Shown: positions 49,978 through 59,598 of the stretch, one piece after another
Position numbering within the stretch: position 1 is the first letter of the stretch
Layout of the letters: the number at the start of each line of letters is the position of its first letter
Source of the DNA: Kondoa malvinella
Taxonomy: Eukaryota > Basidiomycota > Agaricostilbomycetes > Agaricostilbales > Kondoaceae
DNA: 64,000 nucleotides
Reading direction: 5' to 3'
Assembly: GCA_039545315.1 (NCBI GenBank)
Contig: BCIM01000006.1
Location: 984,986 to 1,048,985, forward strand
Made by a program: the position numbers and the translations under genes
Notes under the pieces: generated by a model
The model's input: the letters and a program-made list of their open reading frames with translations, nothing else
What the model was told of the DNA's origin: nothing
Database searches by the model: none

Positions 49978-50579
49978 TTAAAAGCCAGGAGGCACTACAC
50001 CCTTTTCGTTGCCGGATTGACCTTGAGGCAGCATCATCTGTCACATCATCGCGCCTCTTCAGCACTAGAAAGTGCAAAACCGAGCGGTAGACTGACCTGT
50101 TGACCTTGCAGCTGTTCCCTCTCCATCTTCTCCTGCTGCACAAACATTGTTTCACCCTCTACCGCCAGCGCCAAAGGCAAACCCAAAAGAATGGCAGAAG
50201 TAATGACGACCCAAGCTCCGTTGCCCGCTAGATTAACGCCGTATTTACCCCAAGTACCAGCAGAGCTTGACAGAGTAGACAGCGTTGCTCGTGTCGAAGG
50301 TGAAATCATGTCTTTTAAAGCGTAGAACCGGTCAGCGTAAGTTTCTTGCGAAGGATCGAAGGCCGTCATGACGAGTTCATCATCGTCTTCTACTAATTGC
50401 TCGTCTTCACTGGCTGAACCTTCAGAGCCAGAGTCTGTCACGACTGTGTATTATTGAGCAATATCAGATTTCAGAGGGTCATGTCATTTTGCGAAAAGGG
50501 CGAAGGAGAACGCACAGCCGTCATCGTTGTCTACTACTATCCTCTTCTCCTCATCTTTGATTTCAACAGCTTTGACCAT
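49978..50579 (-). CDS. TOM22: mitochondrial import receptor TOM22
   Basis: Outer-membrane receptor and organiser of the TOM complex. Exon 1 MVKAVEIKDEEKRIVVDNDD is spliced into SASEDEQLVEDDDELVMTAF, an acidic cytosolic presequence-binding part. The family core follows: QETYADRFYALKDMISPSTR, then LAGNGAWVVITSAILLGLPL (membrane helix) and LAVEGETMFVQQEKMEREQ. The intermembrane-space tail ends LPQGQSGNEKGVVPPGF. Two introns. The stop is 46 bases from the stop of the convergent hydrolase gene. Confidence 0.93.
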
Positions 50580-50647
50580 CTTTTCGTACTTGGGTATTCG
50601 TCGCTACTCGTCAAAAAGGACCAAAAACCGGTATATGGCGTACAACC

Positions 50648-50926
50648 ATGTCACTTTACAAGATTACATTACATCGTTCGCCTATTGGTCTACCACAGAA
50701 GACCCATCGAGTGATTAAAGCCTTGGGGTTGAAGAAGACTACGCAAAATGTGGCTTTTAAACCTGTTGAACCTGTTTGGGCTGGCATGATTCTCAAAGCC
50801 AAGGAAATATTGAAAGTTGAAGTGGTCGATGAGGGCTATGTCGAGAGGCAAAAAGTAGAACAGAAAGAGCGAAGGGAGAGGATGAAAGGCTGGGTCAAGG
50901 TTGAGGATGCTAGGGCGCAAGTGTAG
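50648..50926 (+). CDS. MRPL33: mitochondrial ribosomal protein uL30m
   Basis: Large-subunit mitoribosome protein. A single exon of 92 codons: MSLYKITLHRSPIGLPQKTH, KALGLKKTTQNVAFKPVEPV and WAGMILKAKEILKVEVVD match the short uL30 fold (YKITL-x-RS-x-IGLP, then the KTHR/LGL block). A charged C-terminal helix follows (QKVEQKERRERMKGWVKVED). It is one of the few intron-free genes here and lies head to head with TOM22, 68 bases between starts, so two mitochondrial genes share a promoter. Confidence 0.9.
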   Translation: MSLYKITLHRSPIGLPQKTHRVIKALGLKKTTQNVAFKPVEPVWAGMILKAKEILKVEVVDEGYVERQKVEQKERRERMKGWVKVEDARAQV

Positions 50927-51639
50927 CGGGCTCGCAAGGTGAGCAGCAGCTGTCGATGGTTTTCATAGGGAGGTAATTGATTCGTCAGTTGGCACAGACT
51001 GGCAGCAGTTATTGGATACTGCCTGCGTCAATCTTCAAGCGCGGCTTTATCACTACCCAATACGGCGCGCAACAAGCCTCATTCCAACTCAGTCCGCTCA
51101 CTACAGAACATCAATCACAGCGAGAGCCAGCTATGGCAGTCAGCAAGCGCTTCTATCAAGCTATCGACCGCAACGAACCGGGCCAATCCAGCTTGCAAGC
51201 ATTTTAGGAATCGCTCAGCAAGAAGACCCACAATGCGCATGTATACTAGAATGGGGTTCTGGCTAGGTGATATCGTATGTATACAATTTGCGATATTTGT
51301 TCATGTTCGTGTCCTACTTTCTCGGCCTGCCCTTCGCTCGCCACTTGACGGCGTCCTTTTCCTGCCGCTCTGATATGCTGGACTTTTCCCTGTCCTTTCA
51401 TTGCTCCCGAGCCGATGTTCGGCTCAAATCTTTATCCATGAACAGCGTTTGGCGATGTATCCGAACAATCTTCTCTCGCAGGCTCTCGTTCGTCTGCACA
51501 TCAGTGCGTCGCTCGATCCCTTGCCAGGCGCTGTTTTGTCCATATACGACCATTTACAAGCGTTTCTTCCATCCTTTGTTCTTTTCCATTTCCAATCAAG
51601 AGATATCGCTCTTCTCTCTTGCTTTGCCCCAAGGAAGCG
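50927..51639. other. long intergenic region / 5' leader before the small membrane protein
   Basis: About 710 bases. Several frames are open (51012-51266, 51267-51713, 51401-51790, all plus) but overlap one another and are rich in Ser, Phe and Cys as in chance translation. The stretch 51300-51630 is pyrimidine-rich on the plus strand. Likely a promoter and a long 5' UTR. Confidence 0.35.
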
Positions 51640-52035
51640 ATGGCATTCCTTGGCATCAAAGAAGTTCTTGTATCGAATACTGCCAATTCAACGGAAGATG
51701 TCATGTATTATAGAAAAGATGACGCTCAGCCTGTCATTATCGGTCTGTAAGTTCTCTTTCGCTCTCTTCCTCTACTTGGTAGATAGGTAACACCGTTCGA
51801 CAGACTAGCAGCCTTCGGCTCGCTCATTTTTATCCTAGTCTTCGGTTCTCTGGCCTCAGCTTATATCTACCACAAATACAAGAAGCGACATCCTGTTTTG
51901 ATCAAGGGCGATTCAATCCTTACTCATACTCCTCCTACGCCGAGAACAGCATTGATGCAAACGCCGCATACGGTTCATACGGCTAGAACACCTCAGATGA
52001 CGCAAATGGTGCAGACGCCTGTTTATGCTGTATGA
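51640..52035 (+). CDS. small single-pass membrane protein, unrecognised
   Basis: Two exons give about 112 residues: MAFLGIKEVLVSNTANSTED, VMYYRKDDAQPVIIGL, then a strong membrane helix LAAFGSLIFILVFGSLASAY, followed by basic IYHKYKKRHPVLIKGDS and a Thr/Pro/Gln-rich tail (TPPTPRTALMQTPHTVHTA; TPQMTQMVQTPVYAV). The intron begins GTAAGT after the codons for IIG. The positive charges after the helix predict an outside or lumenal N-terminus and a cytosolic tail. An NST sequence before the helix could be N-glycosylated. No family recognised; the clean splice and helix make it likely real. Confidence 0.6.
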
Positions 52036-52204
52036 TGATGGAGCAAGCGCAGAAGCACGAAGAGGAGATGTACAGATATGCAAAGCCTTTTCAGCTGCTC
52101 GTTTGCTTTTGCGATGGTTGTCCGTCAGAAGATGACTTCCGATCCGACTTAATACGATTTGATGCAGGCAGACAGTATTGACGTCTGACAGTCGCGTTGT
52201 TACA

Positions 52205-53280
52205 TCACCAACTAGAAACATGCCCATCGTCCAGCGAACCATTACTGTCATTCTCCCAGTAGAAGCCTGAATTCTGACCAATATCACCTAAAGCTAACCT
52301 GACTGGTATAGCAGCGCCTTGCACTGTGCGAAAGCATGAGATTCGGCGACTGACATACCGAGGACAATCACGAACCAGGCGTTTTGATAGGCTCCTTGCC
52401 TGTTAATCTACCCATGTCTGACTTGACGAAGCCAGGACAACAGCAATTGATGAGGAATTCTGGATGCTGACGAGCGACAATAGCTGTAATTGCATTGGTG
52501 GCTGTTTTGGATACGCAGTAAGGCAATTTTCTAGGCCAGTCGGTATTATCTGAGCTTGTTCGGAAGGCGGTCTGCCCATCGTTGAGCTGAGACCGTGAGC
52601 GTGATAAGAGAGCTTACCTCGTACTCTTTGACGAGATCCTCGACTTCATCGAGCGTCATGTTGGTGAAAGCACGCTTCCAGCGCTTTTGAATAGGCTGGC
52701 TATAGTTGTGCAGTTTGCATCCCGCCGAGCTGACGTTGACTATCCGCCCGCCTTTGCGTAATTTCGGAATAGCAGCTTGACAGACCTTTGTTTCATCAGC
52801 TCCATCCGCTTGGCCGTGAGATGGAAGTACTCACTTTGAGCGTCCCTTGGAAGTTGATATCCAAGACGCGTATGTAGACTTCATTAGTCTGTTCTTGTCC
52901 CATAGATTGAATTCCGGCATTATTGATCACCACATCAATCTGTTCGATAGACTGGAAGAAAGCGTCGATAGACTCGCTCGAGCTGATGTCTAGTCTGACT
53001 GGTTTGATCTGAACTGTAGAAGTAGAAGGTAGGCCTATATTTTGGCCTGAACGTGAAGCGGCGTAGATAATTAGAGGCTGCAATTGCTGAGAGAGCAGTT
53101 CGACGATTCCTCGCCCTAATCCTCTATTGCAGCCAGTGACCAGGATGCTCTTCGCTGTAGTTATGTGACGTATAGCTTGAAAGCAAGTCTACAGCTTGAA
53201 AGGAAATTGTGGGGGAGCAAGAAAACGCCTGAAGATTTTGGGTCATGCACAGCAGAAGGACCAGAGGAGGAAAAGGACAT
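52205..53280 (-). CDS. short-chain dehydrogenase/reductase, copy 1
   Basis: NAD(P)-dependent reductase of the carbonyl-reductase type. Body: SILVTGCNRGLGRGIVELLS (cofactor TGxxxGxG), VRLDISSSESIDAFFQSIEQ, IDVVINNAGIQSMGQEQTNE (NNAG), GRIVNVSSAGCKLHNYSQPI, active site YCVSKTATNAITA (YxxxK) and CCPGFVKSDMGRLTGKEPIK, ending DDGHVSSW. A first exon MSFSSS (53262-53280), joined in phase over a 107-nt intron, is my best guess for the start. The insert between the VSSAG strand and YCVSK, rich in Asp/Glu (MTLDEVEDLVKEYE), is typical of CBR1-like enzymes. It is a close tandem copy of the next gene upstream. Confidence 0.88.
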
Positions 53281-53343
53281 CCCAATGCAGAACGTGCTAG
53301 ATATCATGAAGATGAAGAACTATGTACAATCGCTGTTCGACGA

Positions 53344-54345
53344 CTACCAGGACGAGACATGACCATTACCAACAGATGACACGCTCGCTTCCTCCCAGTA
53401 CTGGCCCGTCACATCGCCAATGTCTGCCATCGCAAGACGAACTGGAATCATAGCTCCTTGTGCTGGTGTTTTCGAAGGGTTGCCAATCAAGCTACCCATG
53501 TCAGTGTTGATCCAACCTGTAACAACATGAGCGTGATATTTATCTTCTGGAAAGAAGGGCTCGCCTGGACAACAGCAGTTGATCTGGAACTTTGGATTTT
53601 CGCGAGCAAGGATGGCAGTGAAAGCTGAAAGGCAGATAAGCAACCACATCTGACTGCAGTAGAGAAGACTTACCAGTGACTGCAGCTTTGGATACACAGT
53701 ACGGCTTCTGGAAAGGCCAGCCATCCTGTTTAGTAGTCCCTTTCTTGAAGCTCATCTCATACTCTTGCACTAGCTCTTCCAGCTCATCCAGCGTCATTCC
53801 ATCATAAGCCTTTCTGAACCGATCTTGGATAGGCTTGCTGTAATTCTCCAGCTTGCACCCGACTGAACTAAGGTTGACAATGCGTCCACCTTCACGTAAT
53901 TTTGGAATGGCAGCTTGACACATCTATTCATCTTTAACTAGGGAACCCAAATAGACATGAAGCATACCTGCAAGGTGCTGTAATAGTTAACATCCAGCAC
54001 ATTCATGTACACCTCGTTCGTCTGCTTTTGCCCGATAGACTGCGCTCCAGCATTGTTGATCAAGACATCGAGGCTTTCAATGCTCTTGAACAGCTCGTCT
54101 CGACTCTGAGCGTTGGAGATATCGAGCTTGACAGGCTTGACTTGTACTGAAGAGGTAGAGGCCACGCCGATATCTTCGCCTTTCCTTGATGCAGCATAGA
54201 CAGTCAGGGACTCCCTACGGCTGGCTAGCGATTCGACGATAGCGCGCCCAATTCCACGGTTCGCGCCAGTCACAAGGATAACAGAAGATTGCATGATGAT
54301 GGTTCGGAGCACAGAGGCAGGAGGAGAGGTGGATCGAAGCGTCAT
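53344..54345 (-). CDS. short-chain dehydrogenase/reductase, copy 2
   Basis: Paralogue of copy 1 in direct tandem, stop-to-start gap about 64 bases. Motifs: SSVILVTGANRGIGRAIVES, LDISNAQSRDELFKSIESLD, VLINNAGAQSIGQKQTNEVY, GRIVNLSSVGCKLENYSKPI, MTLDELEELVQEYEMSFKKG, YCVSKAAVTAFTAILARENP and CCPGWINTDMGSLIGNPSK, ending GNGHVSSW. The first ATG (54345) adds MTLRSTSPPASVLRTIIMQ; the second ATG (54291) starts at MQSSVILV and is what copy 1 would predict. Gene order and the shared GHVSSW end show a tandem duplication followed by clear divergence. Confidence 0.92.
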
Positions 54346-54435
54346 GCTGATCGAGAGTGTTTATCGCAAATACAGCGATGAGCAAATTAACAAAGGTAAG
54401 GAGACGCGATAGAGGATAAGGAGCACTAATAGAGC

Positions 54436-55067
54436 ATGCAGATTGTAAAGGAGAATGTCTGGGACTACCCGCGCCCACCTGCTTTGGAAAAGACAGGCCG
54501 CAGATTGCGCGTCATCTTTAAGGAAGCGGGACAGGAAGATATCGTCCTAGCAGATACTACCAGAGGTTCTCGAGTGCTAGAGACTAGTCACCCGCCGACT
54601 TACTACAGTACGTGCAACCACTTGCTGCGTGGTGACTAGACAAGAGGTTGATCATGTCTGGCTCTCCTGCTATAGTCCCGCCCAGCGACGTCAAGACTGA
54701 GCTGCTCACAAGGAACTGTTAGTATGAAGCTTTTTGAGTAGCAATTTCGGATCGCTAATGTCTCCGCTCGCGTATCTCTTTAGTGAAACAGTCATTCTGT
54801 GAATGGAAAGGCGTAGCAGCATACTTTGATTTCAGATCGCCCAGCGGTGCTACAGTCAAGTCTCGCGTCTGGTCCTACCCCAAACCAAGCGAAAAATTCA
54901 TTCCGATCAAAGACTACCTTTGCTTTTACGCTTCACCCTTCACTTGCTTTGTCGATGACGAGCAGGCGGATCCCCAAGAGGGTACGTTCTATGGCAGTTG
55001 GAAGACGTCGGAGATTACAGGAGGTCCCAAGGGAATAAAGGGCGGACCGGGAACTTTGGGCTGGTGA
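54436..55067 (+). CDS. DUF427 family protein
   Basis: Small protein of the DUF427 family, widespread in fungi and bacteria, with no well-established reaction. Exons give MQIVKENVWDYPRPPALEKT, GRRLRVIFKEAGQEDIVLAD, TTRGSRVLETSHPPTYY, IPPSDVKTELLTRN, then LKQSFCEWKGVAAYFDFRSP, SRVWSYPKPSEKFIPIKDYL, CFYASPFTCFVDDEQADPQE and GTFYGSWKTSEITGGPKGIK. The blocks TTRGSRVLETSHPPTYY and CEWKG-x-A-x-Y are the family signature. Two introns. Its stop is only 7 bases from the stop of the convergent URC1 gene. Confidence 0.88.
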
Positions 55068-55073
55068 AGTTTC

Positions 55074-57613
55074 TCAATGTTGTATGTCTTCCCAAAGCTG
55101 AGCGGCATCTTTGACTGGAACTGAATCCCACGCTCTTCCTTTGGTGAATTGTAGGTCATCCGTGGTGACTTTCTTGCCTGAGAAGTAACCAGCAGCGATC
55201 TGTGTGTATAATAGTATGAGCGATTGATTCTTGTAACGCGACTTTGTACTTGCCTTAGCATCGATCTCTACTCGCGAGTCGGGAGGAATGAGATGCTCTG
55301 GGATTTCGTGCCTCTCTTTGATCGGGATGCCAGAATTGACGATGGCCTGCTCAAAGTATGGGAAGGTGTTCAGATATCGGAGAGGAGCTCTTACATCATG
55401 TTTCATGTCACTGCGAGTCACCGTCAGCTGTCAATCACGGAAAGAGAAGCAGTAACATACCTCATAGAAATCATATGATCAATCTTCTTGACGCCAAGCC
55501 AGTGCAGGACATCCGGCATGAGAGCCTGGAAGCGCATATCTTTGACACCTGCAATATCTTCTGTGCGCTGGAAGTACATCGAAGCATTGTCGTCGCTTCG
55601 CTTGCGGGCGTTGTAGACCTGCAGTCCATATAAGCTGAAATTTAGTGACACAGCAGGTATCCCAGACTGACCAGGTACTTTGTAACTAAGCAGTCATGCA
55701 CATGAGCAAACCACATTGGCATTAAAGAAGTTGTATGCCTACCTTCTCCTAAAGCACGACCTTCCTTCCTGAAGTAGACTACTAGACCGACACCGCCAGC
55801 TTGAGCACCTCGAATAGCTTCTTCGATACCGTAGAGCAGGTCTACGGTTACATCAGTGGGAGTTCAAGGCTGCGTGAATAAAACTCACATGGGCGACAAG
55901 CTGCCATCGATTTTGTCAGACAAGGCTTAACGGAAGTGGAGATGACACATACTGCAAATATCACTGATAGCGCAGAGATGGTTTTAGCCTGATATCAACC
56001 AGAAAGAAGCTGTGCTGACCTTCCAAACACATCTGAACCATTACACTCATCATGCACTCGAACAGTCAGATCTTTCGTAGGGTCCGATAGATACGAAGGA
56101 GGACCAAAGATGTACACTGTCAAGCCACCAATAGGCGGTAAGAAGACTTTGAGACTGTTACAAAGATCAGCTGGAACCAAACACGCAAACCAATGAACTT
56201 ACTCAGGTCGAGTGATGAGCTCTGGATAAGCTCCTCCCGAGTCCTCGAACAGTGCTCTGCGCAGTAGACCCTCGCTGATACCGAATCGCTCGGCCACACC
56301 ACTTCGAAACAATCAGCACACTATCTCGTACTATAAGAAGGACTTACGGAAGATGCCAAACAGGTTCAACAGCCGCTTTACTGACATTCACTTCAACGCC
56401 CAAATCTTGTTTCTCTTCGCCCAATCCAGAAGTCAACTTCGCAGCCACGCTGTCGGTAGTAGAAGGCAACACGATTTCGCCATCAATAGGAATTCTTCCC
56501 GCTTTGACAGCTTCATCAATCTCCAACACTTTCAAATGAGCTTTAGTGATAGCGATCGTTGGTCGGACGTCAACGCCTTCATCGTATTGTTTCTTGAACA
56601 CGGAAGGAGCTAGATGACCCCAAGGGTCCATTGCGACTAGTGCTTTTGGATTAGCCCAAGCGGGGTTAAAGGGAATGTCGAAAGCTGGTTCAGTGTTGGT
56701 AAAGTCTGCGCAAGGATTAGCGTGACTATGAAAGACCTGATGGAAACCTACTTGGTCGATGAGTGTGGTCTAGTTGACCGATAGCGGTTGCTAGTGCTTT
56801 GTAGGTAGAGTATGATCCGTTGCTACAACAGAGTCAGCGTGCCGCATGTGTATGTACGGCGAGAGAACTCACTATGTGCCAATGGCGTTACGGTTCTTGA
56901 TCGAATTAGGATGTCGAGAAGCAAGCACCACACCGCGAGATTGGGGATCAGGATGTCCCCTAAAGACAACACTTATTCAGAGACTTGAATGTCTAGAGAG
57001 TGAAACGACAAACCAGCTCAAAGGCAAAGGGTTGATACCCACTTGACCAGGATAAGTAGTCAAGATGATCCTGCCAGTGTAAGGATTCGGCTCTTTCGGC
57101 TTGGCATTGGCAGGTTTGGGCGAGTTAGCATTGTCGCGAGCCCACTGTGACCAAATGTGAGTTAATGGCGTAAATAATGAGGTGGTATTACCTGAGCGAA
57201 CTTGGCTTTAGTCTCATTAGCCGACAAGTCCATTGATTGCCTAGGCGTGTTTCGACCATTGCTACGCGGTGGTGAAGCCGGAATGGAAGAGGAAAGCGAA
57301 GGGGGTAGTTGAGACGTAGGAGGAGAGATAGATAAGGCTTGCGATAAGGAAGGAGGTGACTGTGGGCCTAAGAACGGCGAGCCGCCTGATGAGCCCAACA
57401 CTAGGGATTCGCTGTAAAGGGGAGTGAGAAGCCAGAACGACCCTGAATGAGCTTATCGAGCCTCACAGTTTCTGCTCGAGAGCATTCTGGTTCCCCTTCA
57501 GCTCTCGGAGTTCAAGTAGGACTGTGATGCACCAGCGAGGATTAGCTGCTACACAATGAAAGCAATATCCAGAGGTGTCTCTTACTGGATTGCAACACGT
57601 TCGAGTCTTGCAT
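55074..57613 (-). CDS. URC1: URC1-type GTP cyclohydrolase II homologue, uracil catabolism
   Basis: Enzyme of the fungal uracil degradation (URC) route, related to GTP cyclohydrolase II. The start MQDSNVLQS leads to a short coil LLELRELKGNQNALEQKLES and a Pro/Ser-rich linker. The GTP_CH_N-type domain follows: NPYTGRIILTTYPGQVGINP, KNRNAIGTSGSYSTYKALAT, NPKALVAMDPWGHLAPSVFK. Then the GCH-II core: LTVRVHDECNGSDVFGSDIC, TCRPYLLYGIEEAIRGAQAG and GVGLVVYFRKEGRALGE, with all three zinc Cys present, and VKKIDHMISM. The end is AQLWEDIQH. Two consecutive exons of 11 and 12 nt carry the C-x-C zinc ligands. About fifteen introns. I did not find other URC genes in the window. Confidence 0.88.
55889..55963 (-). 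other. two consecutive microexons (11 nt and 12 nt) in the URC1 zinc site
   Basis: On the minus strand exon TGATATTTGCA (55953-55963) and exon CTTGTCGCCCAT (55889-55900) lie between GT-AG introns, the one between them being 52 nt. Joined with their neighbours they read G-S-D-I-C-T-C-R-P-Y-L, the conserved zinc-binding segment of the GCH-II fold. Omitting either exon loses a zinc Cys; omitting the 11-nt one also breaks the frame. Confidence 0.82.
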
Positions 57614-57773
57614 GATAGCCGCTTGTTTGGTGGTGAGAGAAGGAGAGACAGCGGGGTGATAAGACCGAATGTTACCCTTTGTCCGCGAATCCGACTATGT
57701 CTTCTCAGATGCTTCCAAGATGCGCTAGCTAGACGACTGGGCTGTTTGTAATACCACGACAAGGCGAGGGGCA

Positions 57774-59235
57774 ATGGTCAATTGGCGTCAAATCCTCGCT
57801 GTCGTTCCTGCATTAATTTGCTCGCTCATCCTTGCTTGGGCTTATATCGAGCATGTTTACATCATAGCCTACCTAATATCGCGGCAACTCTACTCTAGAT
57901 CAATCTGCGTTGGGTGGGCAGCCTTCTCGGTTTGACGAGGCGAAGCTGACCTCATGCGGCAGACTCCTCTCTCATTATCTGTGGCTATCAGCAGTGATCT
58001 GCTTTGCATTCATCTTCATTCGCGGACCTGGATTCGCATCTGCCGAAACCGACATAGAAAAGGGTCAATCGCAAAAGCTAGACGAAGCCCCTCTACTGCC
58101 CTCAGACGATGTCGAGACGACCCTACAAGAGGAAGATGACATGCCGTTAGATCGTCTAGCTAGTCGAGCATCTCCTTATGTTGGGTTAATGTCAAAGACG
58201 CAGGAGAGGGAAATCATCCAAGAAGCGGAAGCGGAGCATTTGACCGTGAAAGCCAATGGGGAACGACGCTTTTGCAGAAAGTGCTCTATACCAAAGGCGG
58301 ATAGACAGCATCATTGTTCAATGTGTAATCGTTGCGTGCTTAAAATGGGTGAGTCGACATGTCTGATCTCAAATTTGTCTTGCTCATTGCGCTCTTCAGA
58401 CCATCACTGTGGCGTCATGTAAACTCTCGTCCCGATGGTCAGGTCGTATTGCTAATATCCGACGCATTACAGCGGAGTCTGCATAGGATTCGCAAACTAT
58501 AAAGCCTTTCTCCTCTTCCTGATCTACACCTGCTCGTTTGCCACGTATTCCTCTTTGCTCAGCGCATGGACGCTCAAAGACTTTGTGGATGCTATGCCTG
58601 ATGGTTTCGAGATGGCTCCTGTTGGCTTTGGTGAGCTAAAAGTCGACAGCTCTTACCGTGTGCTAAGGTTGCCGCTAAGCTATGCTCATGATCCTTGGAG
58701 GGTGAGCAGATCACTTACTTTCGCGGACTACAGCTAACAGGTCGCTGACATCCCACAGGGCAATCGGTCTCGTGCTTGGTGGTTTTACCGTCTTTCATCT
58801 CTTCTTAGTCGCTCGGAACAAGTGTGTCACGGCCGTCAGAAGATTGATGTAACTGAATTTTATTGCACAGGACAACTATAGAAAATATCGAATCCACGCG
58901 CTTCCGAACATCACCTGCAGCTAGTCAGCAAGCTCAGTTGACTTCGGAACAACGGCGAAAGCTACGACGAGGCGCAGTCAAGTATCGTTCGTTGTATCAC
59001 CTGGCATCCTAGAAATCAGCTGACTATGTGATCAGACATTTATGATTTAGGCATGAGGGAGAACATCGCGGCGGTCTTTAGGGCGCCTACTACTCTAGGC
59101 TGGATACTACCTATACATCCTGCGTCGGGCGCTGGGCGGACGTTCAAGATCTCTCAGAAGAATCGGGACAAGCTCAAGCAGCTCAACCAAGAAGTCAGGC
59201 AAATGAGACCGGAGAGTGATGAGGACGTCTACTAG
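57774..59235 (+). CDS. DHHC-type protein S-palmitoyltransferase with altered core motif
   Basis: Integral membrane enzyme that attaches palmitate to Cys of target proteins. Helices: ILAVVPALICSLILAWAYIE, then LSHYLWLSAVICFAFIFIRG. The cytosolic Cys-rich domain has GERRFCRKCSIPKADRQHHC, SMCNRCVLKM and DHHC, followed by GFANYKAFLLFLIYTCSFAT, ATYSSLLSAW, GLVLGGFTVFHLFLVARN and a C-terminal TTIENIESTR (TTxE motif). So the order DHHC, helices, TTxE is right. After DHHC the usual P-W-x-N-N-C-V-G is G-V-I-G-V-C-I-G in my splice model. The exon with DHHC (58400-58418) is 19 nt. The first junction after the N-terminal helix is not settled. About seven introns. Confidence 0.85.
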
Positions 59236-59598
59236 CATTTCATATTCGTTATTTGGAGCATTGTAATACTATCGCATGCATTTCTGTGACCCTTGTTACC
59301 CCGCTTCTTGACTCTTGACTGGTCTGTCCCCTCTCGACCACGAAATACCAGACAGGCGATACCTACAACAGTCTATACTACCATCTGATCGTCTCGGGAT
59401 GGCACGCAGATGATACAAGACGCAAGAGGCTGAAAAATTCTCTGGCTTCGAATCATTTGACCACATCGCCCGCTCAAATCCCAAAGTGCCACGAGACGTT
59501 TATTCCGTCGACACCGTCTTCTGGCCGTCGTGTGACCTACTCTAAGAAGTTCTGTGCGAGCCTTCTTGCTCTTGTTCAGTCAAGTAACTCGTCCAGAC
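59236..59598. other. intergenic region before the F-box-like gene
   Basis: About 360 bases. A plus-strand frame from 59457 runs into the next gene in another frame (WTETCAAIAARFGELLGHKQ) and faintly resembles the helix that follows an F-box, but joining it to the next exon meets a stop. Probably promoter; a decayed or mis-split 5' exon cannot be excluded. Confidence 0.3.

Noticed and set aside
51267..51790. Overlapping plus-strand frames upstream of the small membrane protein
   Set aside because: They overlap each other in different frames and are Phe/Ser/Cys rich as expected from a pyrimidine-rich leader.
53165..53362. Plus-strand acidic frame between the two reductase genes
   Set aside because: It starts at GTG, overlaps the end of copy 2 and the likely first exon of copy 1, and shows no domain.
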